Below are positions 13,315 to 24,120 of a stretch of 64,000 nt of DNA, piece after piece. Below the pieces are notes generated by a model. That model was given only the letters and a program-made list of their open reading frames with translations, ran no database searches and had not been told where the DNA came from. This DNA comes from Triglochin maritima. Lineage: Eukaryota; Streptophyta; Magnoliopsida; Alismatales; Juncaginaceae. Within the stretch, counting starts at the first letter, position 1, and each line of letters opens with the position of its first letter. The position numbers were made by a program, and so were the translations under genes. The stretch lies in assembly GCA_963682175.1 (NCBI GenBank), contig OY821772.1, positions 46,770,925 to 46,834,924 of the forward strand, read 5' to 3'.

Positions 13315-14513
13315 CCGTAATTTTTTTATATAATAATAAAAATAAAAAATTTTCGAAATTTAGGAAAAATTTGAAATTTCGAAATTTCGAAATTTCGTAA
13401 TTTTTTTAACTATGTTTTATATATATATATATTTGAAAATAAGTTTTGTAATTGTTATTAATTTTTAAAAAATTTTAATTGTGTTTTTAATTTTTTGCTG
13501 TATCGACCTCCAAAATGTTTGTAATGTGTGTACACCCTACGAATTTTTGACAACGTTACCAATTTTTTGTTTTAATTAGTTTTATGGTTTGTTTAATATT
13601 CAGTTGTAAATAATTTATTATTTTAACTAAGAATTTTTTGTTTTTATATTGTATAAAATACCCTAACAATTCAATACACACCGAGTTATCGACGTGATTT
13701 GGAGGTCGTTTCTTGAAAAAATTAAAAACAAAATTAAAATTTTTAAATAAATAATATAAATTAGAAAACATATTTTGAAAAAAAAAAGATTTCAAAAAAG
13801 ATTACAAATAATTAAAAAAAAAACAGAAGAAAAAAAACTAAAACAGAAAACCGAAAAAAACAAAAACAATAAAAGAAAATAAAAAAAGTCCCAGATTTTA
13901 GTCGTAGTGTTTTGATGTTTTGATTTTTTTAAAATCGTTTTAACTATGTTTTTTATCATATTTGCTTTCAAAATATGTTTTCTAATTGTTATTAATTTTT
14001 AAAATTTTTTAATTGTGTTTTTAATTTTTTGCTGTATCGACCTCCAAAATGTTTGTAATGTGTGTACACCCTACGAATTTTTGACAACGTTACCAATTTT
14101 TTGTTTTAATTAGTTTTATGGTTTGTTTAATATTTAGTTGTAAATAATTTATTATTCTGACTAAGAAATTTTGTTTTTATATTGTATAAAATACTCTAAC
14201 ATTTTCAATACGTCGGGTTATCGACGTGATTTGGAGGTCGATTATTGGAAAAATTAAAAATAATTTTGAAAAATTTAGAAAAATAATATAAATTAGAAAA
14301 CTTATTTTGAAAAAAAAAGATTTAAAAAAAGATTACAAATAATTATAATAAAAAATAAAAACAGAAAAGAAAAAACAAAAAAAACCGAAAATAAAAAAAA
14401 AAAAAATTTTGGCGGGAACACGGATCGCGATCGGAGTACTTTTGGAAAAAAAAAATTTTTTTTCCTAAATTTCGAAATTTTTTTATTTTTATTATTATAT
14501 AAAAAATTTACGG
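13315..14513. mobile_element. 1.2-kb non-autonomous TIR DNA element
   Basis: The ends form imperfect terminal inverted repeats of about 55-60 bp: left CCGTAATTTTTTTATATAAT..., right the complementary ...ATTATATAAAAAATTTACGG. TAATAACC is duplicated at 13307-13314 and 14514-14521. Depending on where the TIR is taken to start, the TSD is 8 to 10 bp, compatible with hAT or Mutator. The interior is very AT-rich, has no transposase ORF, and consists largely of two direct copies of a segment of about 534 bp. It interrupts the copia LTR, whose sequence resumes exactly after the duplication. Confidence 0.82.
13440..14345. repeat. Internal ~534-bp tandem duplication
   Basis: The block containing TATCGACCTCCAAAATG starts at 13501 and again at 14035. 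The following sequence (GTGTGTACACCCTACGAATT, then A/T-rich runs and ATTTGGAGGTCG) is repeated in the same order with small differences. Each copy contains TCGACCTCCAAA near its start and the inverted TTTGGAGGTCG near its end. Confidence 0.8.
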
Positions 14514-14837
14514 TAATAACCCCTCTTTGAGCTCCTGAGATTTCTATCTCCTAAACTCAAAATTACTAAGAGAAATTCGTGGTGGTTAGATGAGAGATTA
14601 ATGAGAGAAAGATTTTTGCATTAGTATTAAACAAGTAGGAGTAGGAGTCCTTTTATAGTCTCCCAAAACATCATTTTCAAGAGCTATTCTTTAGTCATGA
14701 TCTCTTGCTTATTCTCTCCTAAAATTAATCTCTAATTTCCACATAAGCATCCACAAAAAACGTTTTAATTAAATCTGGAATTAATCCACTCATGATTTGA
14801 TTAATGTCTTAATAATTCAGGCAGAATCGTTCTTGTT

Positions 14838-15204
14838 CGGTGGACCGAGAATTATTCGGTTAACTGAACCGTTCAGTTATAATACGTGTTCAGTGCACCG
14901 TGAGCTAGACGGTCGACCGAATCCGTATGAGAAAAATTCCCTGAAAGAATTCGGACGAACCACGTCTTTTACTCGGTCGACCGTTGACCCACCAGAATCG
15001 CTCCGGGGACATAGTCATCGGATTACCGTGTCACCTTCGGTCTACCAAAAATACTACTTCTCGGTTGACCGTGCAAACTCGGTTAACCGAACCCGATAGT
15101 CCATGCACTCCAGACAATTTTGGTCAACCAATGCGCTTACCCGTTCCCTATTCGGTTAACCGATCCGAAGATCTCCGGTCGACCGAACCATGAACGGTTC
15201 ACCA
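14838..15204. repeat. Palindrome cluster in reverse copia LTR U3
   Basis: Paired decamers start at 14838/14857, 14891/14910, 14952/14973, 15019/15038, 15062/15080, 15153/15176 and 15195. Offsets are 19, 19, 21, 19, 18, 23 and 19. Variants include CGGTGGACCG, CGGTCGACCG, CGGTTAACCG and CGGATTACCG. Confidence 0.8.
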
Positions 15205-16293
15205 TGATTGACCCCGATTTTTCCATTGTCAAATTTTGGATTTATTTCCAACAATATTTGATCTTTTGGGATTTTTAGAAATTCACATATTATGTAATAT
15301 ATTATCCTATGTAATATTAAATTATTACACCCCATAATATATACACCTCATATGAATTTATTATGATTCTAATTATGTCAATTCTCATGACATATTGATT
15401 TTATTCATTCACCACATGTGTCCTATTTTCATATGAAACCCGACACATTATTTGAACTCAAAATCAAGCCTCTTGTTTCCCAGTTTTGTGGTGTGACCTA
15501 TAGGAGGATCTAAACTAAATTGGCAGTGATATTAAACACTTAATATCTCAAACTATAAGTGGTATCTAGCTACACATTATAGTTACCCAATAAGCATAGA
15601 TGTCTTTGTTCCACTCGAACCAAAACACGATCTATTTAGTGATGTAAGTGCACCACTTGTGTCCGTCCATTGCCTCATGATATTAAGAATATATACAAAC
15701 TAGAAATGTGTCATCTTTGTATTATATTCATTTCTTAATCTCTCTAAACTAATTATAACCATGTAACTTAACTCAAGTTACATTATGCACATTATAATTT
15801 AGCTTTATCAAGGGGCCCACTAATATCATCACTCAATTAAGAGAGACAATGATAATCTTTTGACTAGCTATCTTTTCCAGCACAAGTCATGCTCAACCAA
15901 CTATTGTCTTTATCACTACACTCATTGATAGTTTTTTACAATAATCAAATTAAGCACTTCTTGAGTGAAAAGATATAAGTCTCATATCTTAGGATCCAAG
16001 ACACAGTAAAACATTAATAACACGAAACACAATTCCATAATGTTTTACTTGTTAGGTCTATTCAATATATAAAAGTAATCTTTTCCTCTTTTATATACTC
16101 TTGTCGTCAATTATTTGTAGAGCTACAACAATCGATAACCAACAAGACAATCTTATCTCGGTAATTAATGTTCCATGTTAATTACCATGATTGTGAATAA
16201 CTTTTGATTTATGTAAATCATTATCTTTTAGGATTCTACGGTTAAGGACCAAACACCTCTTCCTTAACACTTCCAAAAGAAGAATACCATAAT

Positions 16294-16928
16294 TGATGCA
16301 TTGCATACATTGCATCATATGTCTTTCATTTAGATTACTTTTACATCAATAAATGCTACTAAGGTATGTGTTTAGTCTTATTTACAGAATACAGGGACCT
16401 GAATGCAATTTACCAACATTCCGAGCATAAACGTGTGCAAAAGATTCACTTCTATCATAAAGACCGAATTCAAGTTTATCGGGTTTCAATTGGAAATGCA
16501 TCCAAGCATAAAAGCATTCAAGGAGCTAATCACAAAAAGGCCAAGGACCTAATTGCAAAAGAAAAGGATCAAGTTATTTTGTTGGAAAAGTCAAAAGAAA
16601 AATTAACTATAAATCTCCAACAATGGAAGGAATTAATCCGGAGCTCAAGACAATGGAAAGAAATCATCCAGACACGCAAATAAAGATCAAATCATACCAT
16701 AAACGCGTGACAAAAATCCTGATTAAATCCGACCAACGTGGGAGGCGAATCCGCCGCACAATACACATGATGTGCGGCGATTCCGCCGCCCATGGGTCGA
16801 TCCGTGTGTCCCAATTTCGTCCACTCGTGTATGGACACATGTACTATCCAATTCTATACCTAAGTCCCTTGTAGCAACTATAAATAGACCCGAGAACGAT
16901 GTAAATAGGGTCCTTGGTTGTTGTTCTT
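16294..16928 (+). repeat. 5' LTR, portion homologous to the 3' LTR
   Basis: This segment matches 21738-22372 at a constant offset of 5444 bp. It contains a TATA box at 16879-16886 (TATAAATA) and a U3 dyad with arms CGCCGCACA (16752-16760) and TGTGCGGCG (16771-16779). Homology stops about 42 bases after the TATA box, close to where transcription should start, so what follows is not the expected U5. Confidence 0.85.
16879..16886 (+). promoter_or_regulatory. TATA box of the gag-only element 5' LTR
   Basis: TATAAATA preceded by CAAC and followed by GACCCGAG. The identical box is at 22323-22330 in the 3' LTR. Its position predicts transcription start at roughly 16910-16920. Confidence 0.65.
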
Positions 16929-18175
16929 CCTTTTGTTCCATTTCTGGTCTTCAAATTTCTGGGGCATCGTCGGCATCTCTGGGTGGTCGCATTGAGCTAC
17001 TGGAATCTCCGAGAGCGGGCGGCGAACCCGACTGAGCATTGCGGAGGTAACGTTTCTTGCCCTTCTCGTAAAATCTGAATAGTTGAAAAGTTTCCTTTCG
17101 TAGAATTGCACGTGTTAGGGTTACAATTCCATAATTGGCAATAATTCAACTCTGACCTAAAATTGGCAAAATTAGAAAGACCTTAGTGCATGCATCATAT
17201 AATGTTTTGCTTGCATTATTCTTGCTAAATTCTTGCAAATTAATACTTGTTGAAGATTGCTGGAGGCAAGGTACGTATCGAGGTTTTTATCGATTGCATT
17301 AGAGCATATAATTTAGCTGCATACAACCTTGCAATTGCCCCCATTAAAAGGACCATTGTTTGACTATCTTTGCTAGATTTAAGTTAAACTATCTTAAGGG
17401 CAACTCCGTAGGAAAAGATACGGTGGGGATTTCATCACCCTCCCGTAGCCCACAAACCACAATCCTGAAGTGTCGCCTAAGCCTAAAATTTAAAATCAAT
17501 TAGACATTGGCCCCTAAGGACTCGGACTCAATTAAGGAGGAGATTGGTTTGACTTGCTATGACCTGAAGCTAATTGAACTCAATTTGGTGTCTAGAAAGT
17601 GTTTTTGTGTCGACGAAAGTCTTCCAAGCGACGTGGTTGTCTAATTGGCACCGACTCTGTCGGAAGCGCCCCCACTAGCTATACACTAACTGGCCAACTT
17701 GGTTTGATTGGTGAGGGAGGTGAATCAAGCAAATCAATTCGACTCAACCAGTTAGGAGTCGTCTAGATCTAAGTGACACTAGGTCTAGGATTGTTTTGAC
17801 CGTGCTTGTTCAGGAAATTTCTGACCAACCCTAATTTTTATCCTTTAGAGTTAAGTTTCCCTTCTCGTCTGAGTCTTCTTTCCTTTCTCATCCTTACCTT
17901 TCTATTGTTTGTTTCCTTTAAAATAAAATAAAAAAAAATAAAAAAAAATAATTTTTTTTTTAAAAAATTCAAAAATTCAAAAAAAAAAGAAAGAGTAATT
18001 GATTCTTGGAATTGAATTTGAAATTTAAATTTCGAATTCAAATTCAAAAATTAATTCAAACCGGTGCACTCAGATTTGGGTGCGGGATTTAAGCAATCGA
18101 CTCTCACGAGTTTATCTGGATTCCAGTCTAGAACTTAACCCCAACCCATCTGTTGCACCACCTCACCCGGATCTA
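16929..18175 (+). other. Leader of the gag-only retrotransposon
   Basis: This 1.25 kb runs between the point where the 5' LTR stops matching and the gag start. It contains a GC-richer stretch (about 16955-17050) followed by AT-rich sequence and T/A runs at 17930-18000. No ORF with a recognisable domain is present. Neither the last part of the 3' LTR (533 bp) nor a clear tRNA-complementary PBS was found in it. Confidence 0.5.
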
Positions 18176-20608
18176 ATGGGTGAGAACGTAGTGGACCCGC
18201 CTGTTGCGCAACCTATAACTTTGAGGGATCGGTGCTACCCAACGATGGCTGCTCAGCCATCGTGCATCGTCATGCCCACCATACCGGGTCGCGACTTCAA
18301 ACTTAAGGCACAATACATGAGTATGCTGCCTAAGTTCACCTCTAGGGAAGACCCATATCTCTTCCTTAGAGAATTTGAAGAAATCTGCTCTCTTATGCAA
18401 TACCAGCATATCCCTGAAGAGGCAGTGCGTCTGAAATTCGTGCCTCTAGCACTGAAAGATGACGCTAAGAAATGGCTATATAGTCTAGCCGAAAGATCTA
18501 TTAGAAGTTGGGCCGAATTTGTTCAAGTTTTCTTAAAAAAATATTTCCCCAACCATAAGACTATGAAGATTAGGAATGAAATTGTTGCATTCGTTCAGTC
18601 TGAGAGCGAGCCGTTCTATTCCTATCTTGAGAGATTTAAGAGTGTCTTGACCCAATGCCCTCATCACGGAATACCGAAGTGGCAATTATGCCAAATTATT
18701 TATGAGGGATTGACACCCACATCTAGAGTTATGCTAGAATCTGTGAGCCAAGGGAACTTCATGTCCAAAAATGAAAATGATGCCTGGACTTTTCTTGAGG
18801 ATTTAGCTGAAAATAGTATGCAATGGGACAATGCTAGAACACCCATCAACCCGAGTATTGGATCTAGGATAGCGAGTCAACCCCGACCAGGTGTCTTAGC
18901 TGTAGACTCCAACATAGCGGCTGAAGCAAAACTAGCTACCCTAATGCGTAGAATGGAAAGTCTAGAGCTACAAAATCAATCCCGAATGAATCAACCCTTG
19001 TCTATCCCCTGCTCTAGATGTGGTCAGACTGGTCATTTAATGGAGGACTGTGTGGACCTGGAACATGTTAATGCCACATTTAACAATTCTAGAAATGATC
19101 CTTACGCATCAACCTACAACCCAGGTTGGCGTAATCATCCCAATTTTTCGTGGACCCAACAAGGACAACCTCCTAGACAACAACAAACCCCATATAACCA
19201 AAATAATACATCATCTGGGGGTAATAACAATGGAAATCATGAGGTTAGGTTGACAAAATTAGAAACTTTAATGACAACTTTTATACAAACAACCAACCAA
19301 TCATTCCAAAGGCTAGAGACACAGGTCAGCCAATTAGCACAGATAATAGGTGAAAGAGAAAAGGGTCAATTTCCAAGTCAACCTGAGGTGAACCCAAGAA
19401 CTAATAATCAATATCAATCTTATCAACCACCTGCAGGAAATAACAACCCTAGACCGGTTCAAATGGTTAATGAGGAAGGACCGTTCCAACAAATCAATGC
19501 TGTAGTATCATTACGGTCCGGAAGACAAATTGACAATAATGTGGTAAACCCTAGAATGACTAATCAATCTAGCCATCAAGCACCCACATATGACTTGACC
19601 ATTGAACCCGACGTCCAAATTGAAAAGCCCAATCCACCTACCCAACCTGAACCTGTAGCTCAACCTGAACCTGAGCGAGTCTATGTGCCTAAAGCCCCAT
19701 TTCCCAATAGACTCAAAAAGAACTCTAGTGCACAAATAGAGAAAATCTTGGAAGTATTTAAGCAAGTTAAGGTAAACATTCCACTCTTAGACATGATTCA
19801 ACAAATACCTGCTTATGCTAAATTCTTAAAAGATTTGTGCACTAAGAAGAAAAAAACGAATGTACCAAAGAAGGCGTTCTTAACTGCAAACATATGCTCA
19901 ATTCTTTCCAACACATCTCCTATAAAATATAAGGACCCGGGGTGCCCCACAATTTCATGTTCAATAGGAGATACATTTATCAATAAAGCCCTTCTAGACC
20001 TTGGTGCAAGCGTTAACTTGCTCCCATTTTCTGTCTACGAGCAACTCAACCTTGGTCCACTGAAACCCTCTAGGACAACCCTCCAATTCGCTGATTGTTC
20101 TGTTAAGAAACCAAGAGGTATAGTAGAGGACGTTTTGATTAAGGTTGGGGACTTCATTTATCCAGTGGATTTTGTCGTACTTGATACTGAACCTGATGTA
20201 AATCCTAATCGACAAATCCCTGTAATTCTAGGTAGACCCTTTTTAGCCACTTCGGAAGCATTAATAAACTGTCGAAACGGACTCATGCAATTATCTTTCG
20301 GAAACTTAAAAGCAGAATTTAATATCTTCCATATTGATAATGAGCCAGAAATAATATGCAACCCAAGTGATGTTGTGATGAGAGCACGTATTTATCAGAA
20401 TTCTGAATCAAATAAATCATCACATAAGCAAAAAGGAAGTAAGAAAAAAGGGAGTGATTCATTTACTCAACCACCATCACTCGAGCAAACAAGCGAACCA
20501 ATTCAAGTGAGAAGAGTGGAATCTTTTCCTCAAGTCAACATGGGGAACAATTCAACTGGATACATGCACCAACATGGTGTCATTCAATCCAGTTCTGATT
20601 ATGGTTGA
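18176..20608 (+). CDS. Gag-protease polyprotein of Athila-like element, 810 aa
   Basis: The frame is open from 18080, but the first ATG is at 18176 (MGENVV). Domain order is a retrotransposon Gag core with KWLYSLAERSIRSWAEFV and PHHGIPKWQLCQIIYEGLTP typical of Athila/Tat elements, a CCHC zinc knuckle (CSRCGQTGHLMEDC, about 19009-19050), a glutamine/asparagine-rich spacer, and a retroviral-type aspartic protease with active-site motif DLGAS (about 20001) and the ILGRPFL motif downstream. DLGAS rather than DTGA/DSGA is usual in this lineage. The ORF has no stops or frameshifts, so the protein may still be made. Gag would package RNA and protease would process it, but replication would need polymerase and integrase from a related autonomous element. 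Confidence 0.9.
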   Translation: MGENVVDPPVAQPITLRDRCYPTMAAQPSCIVMPTIPGRDFKLKAQYMSMLPKFTSREDPYLFLREFEEICSLMQYQHIPEEAVRLKFVPLALKDDAKKWLYSLAERSIRSWAEFVQVFLKKYFPNHKTMKIRNEIVAFVQSESEPFYSYLERFKSVLTQCPHHGIPKWQLCQIIYEGLTPTSRVMLESVSQGNFMSKNENDAWTFLEDLAENSMQWDNARTPINPSIGSRIASQPRPGVLAVDSNIAAEAKLATLMRRMESLELQNQSRMNQPLSIPCSRCGQTGHLMEDCVDLEHVNATFNNSRNDPYASTYNPGWRNHPNFSWTQQGQPPRQQQTPYNQNNTSSGGNNNGNHEVRLTKLETLMTTFIQTTNQSFQRLETQVSQLAQIIGEREKGQFPSQPEVNPRTNNQYQSYQPPAGNNNPRPVQMVNEEGPFQQINAVVSLRSGRQIDNNVVNPRMTNQSSHQAPTYDLTIEPDVQIEKPNPPTQPEPVAQPEPERVYVPKAPFPNRLKKNSSAQIEKILEVFKQVKVNIPLLDMIQQIPAYAKFLKDLCTKKKKTNVPKKAFLTANICSILSNTSPIKYKDPGCPTISCSIGDTFINKALLDLGASVNLLPFSVYEQLNLGPLKPSRTTLQFADCSVKKPRGIVEDVLIKVGDFIYPVDFVVLDTEPDVNPNRQIPVILGRPFLATSEALINCRNGLMQLSFGNLKAEFNIFHIDNEPEIICNPSDVVMRARIYQNSESNKSSHKQKGSKKKGSDSFTQPPSLEQTSEPIQVRRVESFPQVNMGNNSTGYMHQHGVIQSSSDYG

Positions 20609-21737
20609 CTTTGAGCAAACTCAACCCTCTACCGCAAGCCGACTCAGGTAATAAGTGCATTTATTTTATCTATGCATACATTGAGGACAATGCATGATTT
20701 AGGTGTGGGGGGTGTTTATCTATGTATATATCTATTTGTTTGTTTTCTTCTTTAAAAAAAAATAATATATATATATATATATATATATCAATGTTTCATG
20801 ACATAGCTTAAGATTGAACTACCAAAACCCGAGTACAAATTGCATTGAGTTTTTGTTCCTTATTATATAGTTCTGCTTGTAGAAATTGTGACATAAATCT
20901 AAGTTCCAAAGAAATAACACATTGCCCTGTAAGACATGTATGCACTTAAATTGGATGAATCAAATCCTTGAAGTGGTTGATAAAAAGCAGAGGTTGAGGA
21001 AAATACACTGGGAAGTGTGGACTTCTAATAGCAATTAAGCCTTGAGGAAAATAAAAGTAAAAATAAAGGAATAAAGTGAGGAAAACACATTTTGCAAAAT
21101 GATTACAAAAGCCCAAGCCTTTGAGTCACTGGTCCGTAGGGGTATCTTGAAACCCGGTAACTTGAGTCTGCCAGCTCGGGATTATCGACCAAACTCGCTA
21201 CAAGAATGCAAAAAGGGTATAAGTGTTAAAAAGAAAAGCAAATGTGTTGAATCACGGAAAAAGAAAAAATAAATAAATACTTTAAGATACTCAAGGCCCA
21301 AAGCTAAAAGAATGATCCATGCCATGGTTGATCCAAATGATACTTCACCACCAGAGGAGGCGTGCAAAATAATTTAAGTAATAACATGTTTAGAAGGGTT
21401 AGTAGTGTGAATGTTGGAGGAATAAAGACCAAGTCATATTTTTAATGAGTTAGATTTATATAATGAGCATGCAAAAATTCTTAGTGAGATGTATAAAGTT
21501 GAGGTAGGGCTATTGAGAGCTATTAATGAAATGTTGATTCAGGATTTTGTGGGTATATCCGCTGAAAACCCTCAGGAGACAACACTCCTCCTCCTTGGCA
21601 ACAAAGAGGTTTAAAGGCTTGTTGCACATGCTAAGTGCAACCGTGATTCCTACGAAAGTGAGTTAGGATTTCCCTGTTTTTATTTTTCTTATATTCTGTT
21701 TTGCTAGGGACTAGCAAAATCTAGGTGTGGGGGTATT
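20609..21737 (+). other. 3' non-coding region of the gag-only element
   Basis: Where an autonomous Athila element would carry pol, only 1.1 kb of non-coding sequence is present. It begins with a CATTGAGGACAATG phrase followed by TTAGGTGTGGGGGG (about 20701-20713), then a (TA)n tract (about 20766-20788). It ends in a second purine tract, CTAGGTGTGGGGGTATT (21721-21737), directly against the 3' LTR; the latter is the likely polypurine tract. Confidence 0.6.
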
Positions 21738-22905
21738 TGATGCATTGCATACATTGCATCATATGTCTTTCATTTAGATTACTTTTACATCAATAAATGC
21801 TACTAAGGTATGTGTTTAGTCTTATTTACAGAATACAGGGACCTGAATGCAATTTACCAACATTCCGAGCATAAACGTGTGCAAAAGATTCACTTCTATC
21901 ATAAAGACCGAATTCAAGTTTATCGGGTTTCAATTGGAAATGCATCCAAGCATAAAAGCATTCAAGGAGCTAATCACAAAAAGGCCAAGGACCTAATTGC
22001 AAAAGAAAAGGATCAAGTTATTTTGTTGGAAAAGTCAAAAGAAAAATTAACTATAAATCTCCAACAATGGAAGGAATTAATCCGGAGCTCAAGACAATGG
22101 AAAGAAATCATCCAGACACGCAAATAAAGATCAAATCATACCATAAACGCGTGACAAAAATCCTGATTAAATCCGACCAACGTGGGAGGCGAATCCGCCG
22201 CACAATACACATGATGTGCGGCGATTCCGCCGCCCATGGGTCGATCCGTGTGTCCCAATTTCGTCCACTCGTGTATGGACACGTGTACTATCCAATTCTA
22301 TACCTAAGTCCCTTGTAGCAACTATAAATAGACCCGAGAACGATGTAAATAGGGTCCTTGGTTGTTGTTCTTATTTGTGTACCTTAGTTTTATTAATAAA
22401 ATTCTGTTCTTTTAATTCTTGTTTTAGTTTTCTTTTAATGTCTCAAGGACCTCTTCTTCTTCTTCCCTCCATGAGTTTCTAACTCTCTCCAAAGGGTGGA
22501 GGTGATGGAATTAGGGTTAGAGAATGATGAATGCATGTTATTATTTTAAGTTCATGATTAGTGTATTTTGATTACTTGAGTTTATGTTAAGTCATTTATC
22601 TTGTAATGCTTCATAACTAACATGATTTACAATAAGTTTCAGTAATTCTCTACTCTAAACCTAAGTCTAAACCTCCACCCCACGGATTTCTCTCTTTATT
22701 CTTGTTTTAATTTTAATTGCTTTTGTTTCGTACTTTAGTTAATTAAACCAAAAACCCCAAAAAAACCCAAATTAATTCTTCTCTCCCTTCTTCCCCTCAA
22801 TCGAAATCACACTAATAACATAATCTCTCCCTCCTTGTGTTCGACCCGTATTTGCCACGTCTCCATTGACGCCGTGCACTTGCGGTATAAATTTAATTCA
22901 CATCA
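21738..22905 (+). repeat. 3' LTR of the gag-only element, 1168 bp
   Basis: Starts TGATGCATTGC and ends TTCACATCA, immediately followed by the TSD ATAAT. Its first 635 bp match the 5' LTR. The remaining 533 bp (from 22373, containing TTATTAATAAAATTC and a C/T-rich end) have no counterpart on the 5' side. Confidence 0.88.
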
Positions 22906-23564
22906 ATAATCAAGGAACAAAATGCTTACACATTCAATTCATAATAATTGACATATAAAAGTAAAACTTTTAGAACACATTCATTTCATCGAGCTACCTG
23001 CCGGAAATCATCATCGGCAGTCCATCGCTGCAACCACACAAGCCACGCACGATCCTCTCTGCCGCCACACAAGCCGCACAGTGGCCCTCCCGCCGCCACA
23101 CAAGCCTCACGGGCACGTGCAATCACCGCCTATCAAGGCCAGTCGAACATATCTGCCACACAGAGGGCTAGACAAACGACAGATCCGAACCGAAGTCCGC
23201 GGGGTCATCGAGCTCCACGTGCAGACACCAACTCCGCCGCTATAAAAGCAACGCAGCGACATCCGTAGCCAACAAGGCCGGTAGTCACTTCACCCACCGA
23301 CAGTTGCGTGCCGCTCGAAGCAATGAGATCCGCAATCCCTCAGGCTGTTACTCTAATACGAGAAACAAAGTGCAAACTACGTCACCCTCTATAATACAGA
23401 GGCAATACGTCCCAAGTATCCACACTCTTCCACACAGCGGTCCTTGGGCAGGTACGTGCAACGTACCCACCGTCACCTCCTGACTCACGCTCCAAGCGAG
23501 GACACGTGTTTTCGTGGACAGAGTTGACACTTCACTAGGACCAGGATTCAGTTCTGGGCTCAAA

Positions 23565-24120
23565 CGGTCGACCGGAAAAGGTATACCGGTCGACCGCTTC
23601 CGTAATGGAATCAGTTGACCGAATGTCTACAACGGTCGAACTCTGTGCTCAAAACTCAATACCCAACGGTCGAACAGAGATCTAAAACCGGTCGACCGAT
23701 ACGTGATCAAAATCCGGAGTCTGGCCAAAATCATACAAGTCTATTCGGTCGACCGACTCAGGAGTCCCGATCGACCGAAAACTACCACGGTCAACCTAAT
23801 AGTCTAAGTCATGTACCGGTCGAACAGAATCATAAAAATGGTCGAACAACATACAATACATTTTAGTTCACTTAAGTTCCGGTCGGAGAAAAGGTCTAGA
23901 ACGGTCGACCGTTTGGATGGTCAACATCCGGTCCAAGCGAAACAATAAGCAATCGGTCGAACGACTCAAGGGTCCTGATCGACCGAAAACTCCCAGACAA
24001 ACCCCGACCCACCAGCACATGCACGACTGGTCGACCGCCATAGAGCATCGTTCAACCGGTGTTGGTTAAAGTCGGGCAAAATACACTAAATCGGTCGACC
24101 GCTCGAAGGAAATCAGTCGA
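23565..24120. repeat. Palindrome cluster in outer LTR
   Basis: Many CGGTCGACCG-type decamers, for example a pair at 23565 and 23587 (offset 22), with further copies around 23690, 23750, 23900, 24030 and 24090. Several have one or two changes (CGGTCGAACG, CGATCGACCG). The array is within the solo LTR 10470-24723. Confidence 0.75.

Larger units (their letters stand above)
16294..22905 (+). mobile_element. Athila-like gag-protease-only LTR retrotransposon (TR-GAG-like)
   Basis: The element is bounded by TG (TGATGCATTGC) and CA (TTCACATCA) with exact 5-bp TSDs ATAAT at 16289-16293 and 22906-22910. It has a long gag-protease ORF but no recognisable integrase, reverse transcriptase or RNase H, so it is non-autonomous. 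A polypurine-rich CTAGGTGTGGGGGTATT abuts the 3' LTR. The first 635 bp of the two LTRs are almost identical (one substitution noticed, position 16842 versus 22282-22283), indicating recent insertion. They then diverge abruptly at 16929/22373, so the 5' LTR lacks the second half found in the 3' copy. No primer-binding site was recognised after it. Confidence 0.87.
12991..22988 (-). mobile_element. Ty1/copia solo LTR in reverse, carrying two later insertions
   Basis: The left edge reads TGTAGGATTTCGTGTCCCT and the right edge CTTTTAGAACACATTCATTTCA. These are the reverse complements of the termini of the copia LTRs at 52722-54751 and 56585-58753. Exact TSDs TCGAG lie at 12986-12990 and 22989-22993. 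Without the 1199-bp and 6612-bp inserts and their TSDs it is about 2.17 kb, matching the 2169-bp LTR at 56585. A minus-strand TATAAAA (plus-strand TTTTATA at 14651-14657) lies downstream, in reading direction, of the palindrome cluster at 14838-15204. No internal domain remains, so it is a solo LTR. Confidence 0.9.

Noticed and set aside
16366..16683. 105-codon frame repeated at 21810-22127
   Set aside because: It is present twice only because it lies in the LTRs; no domain, and it spans U3.
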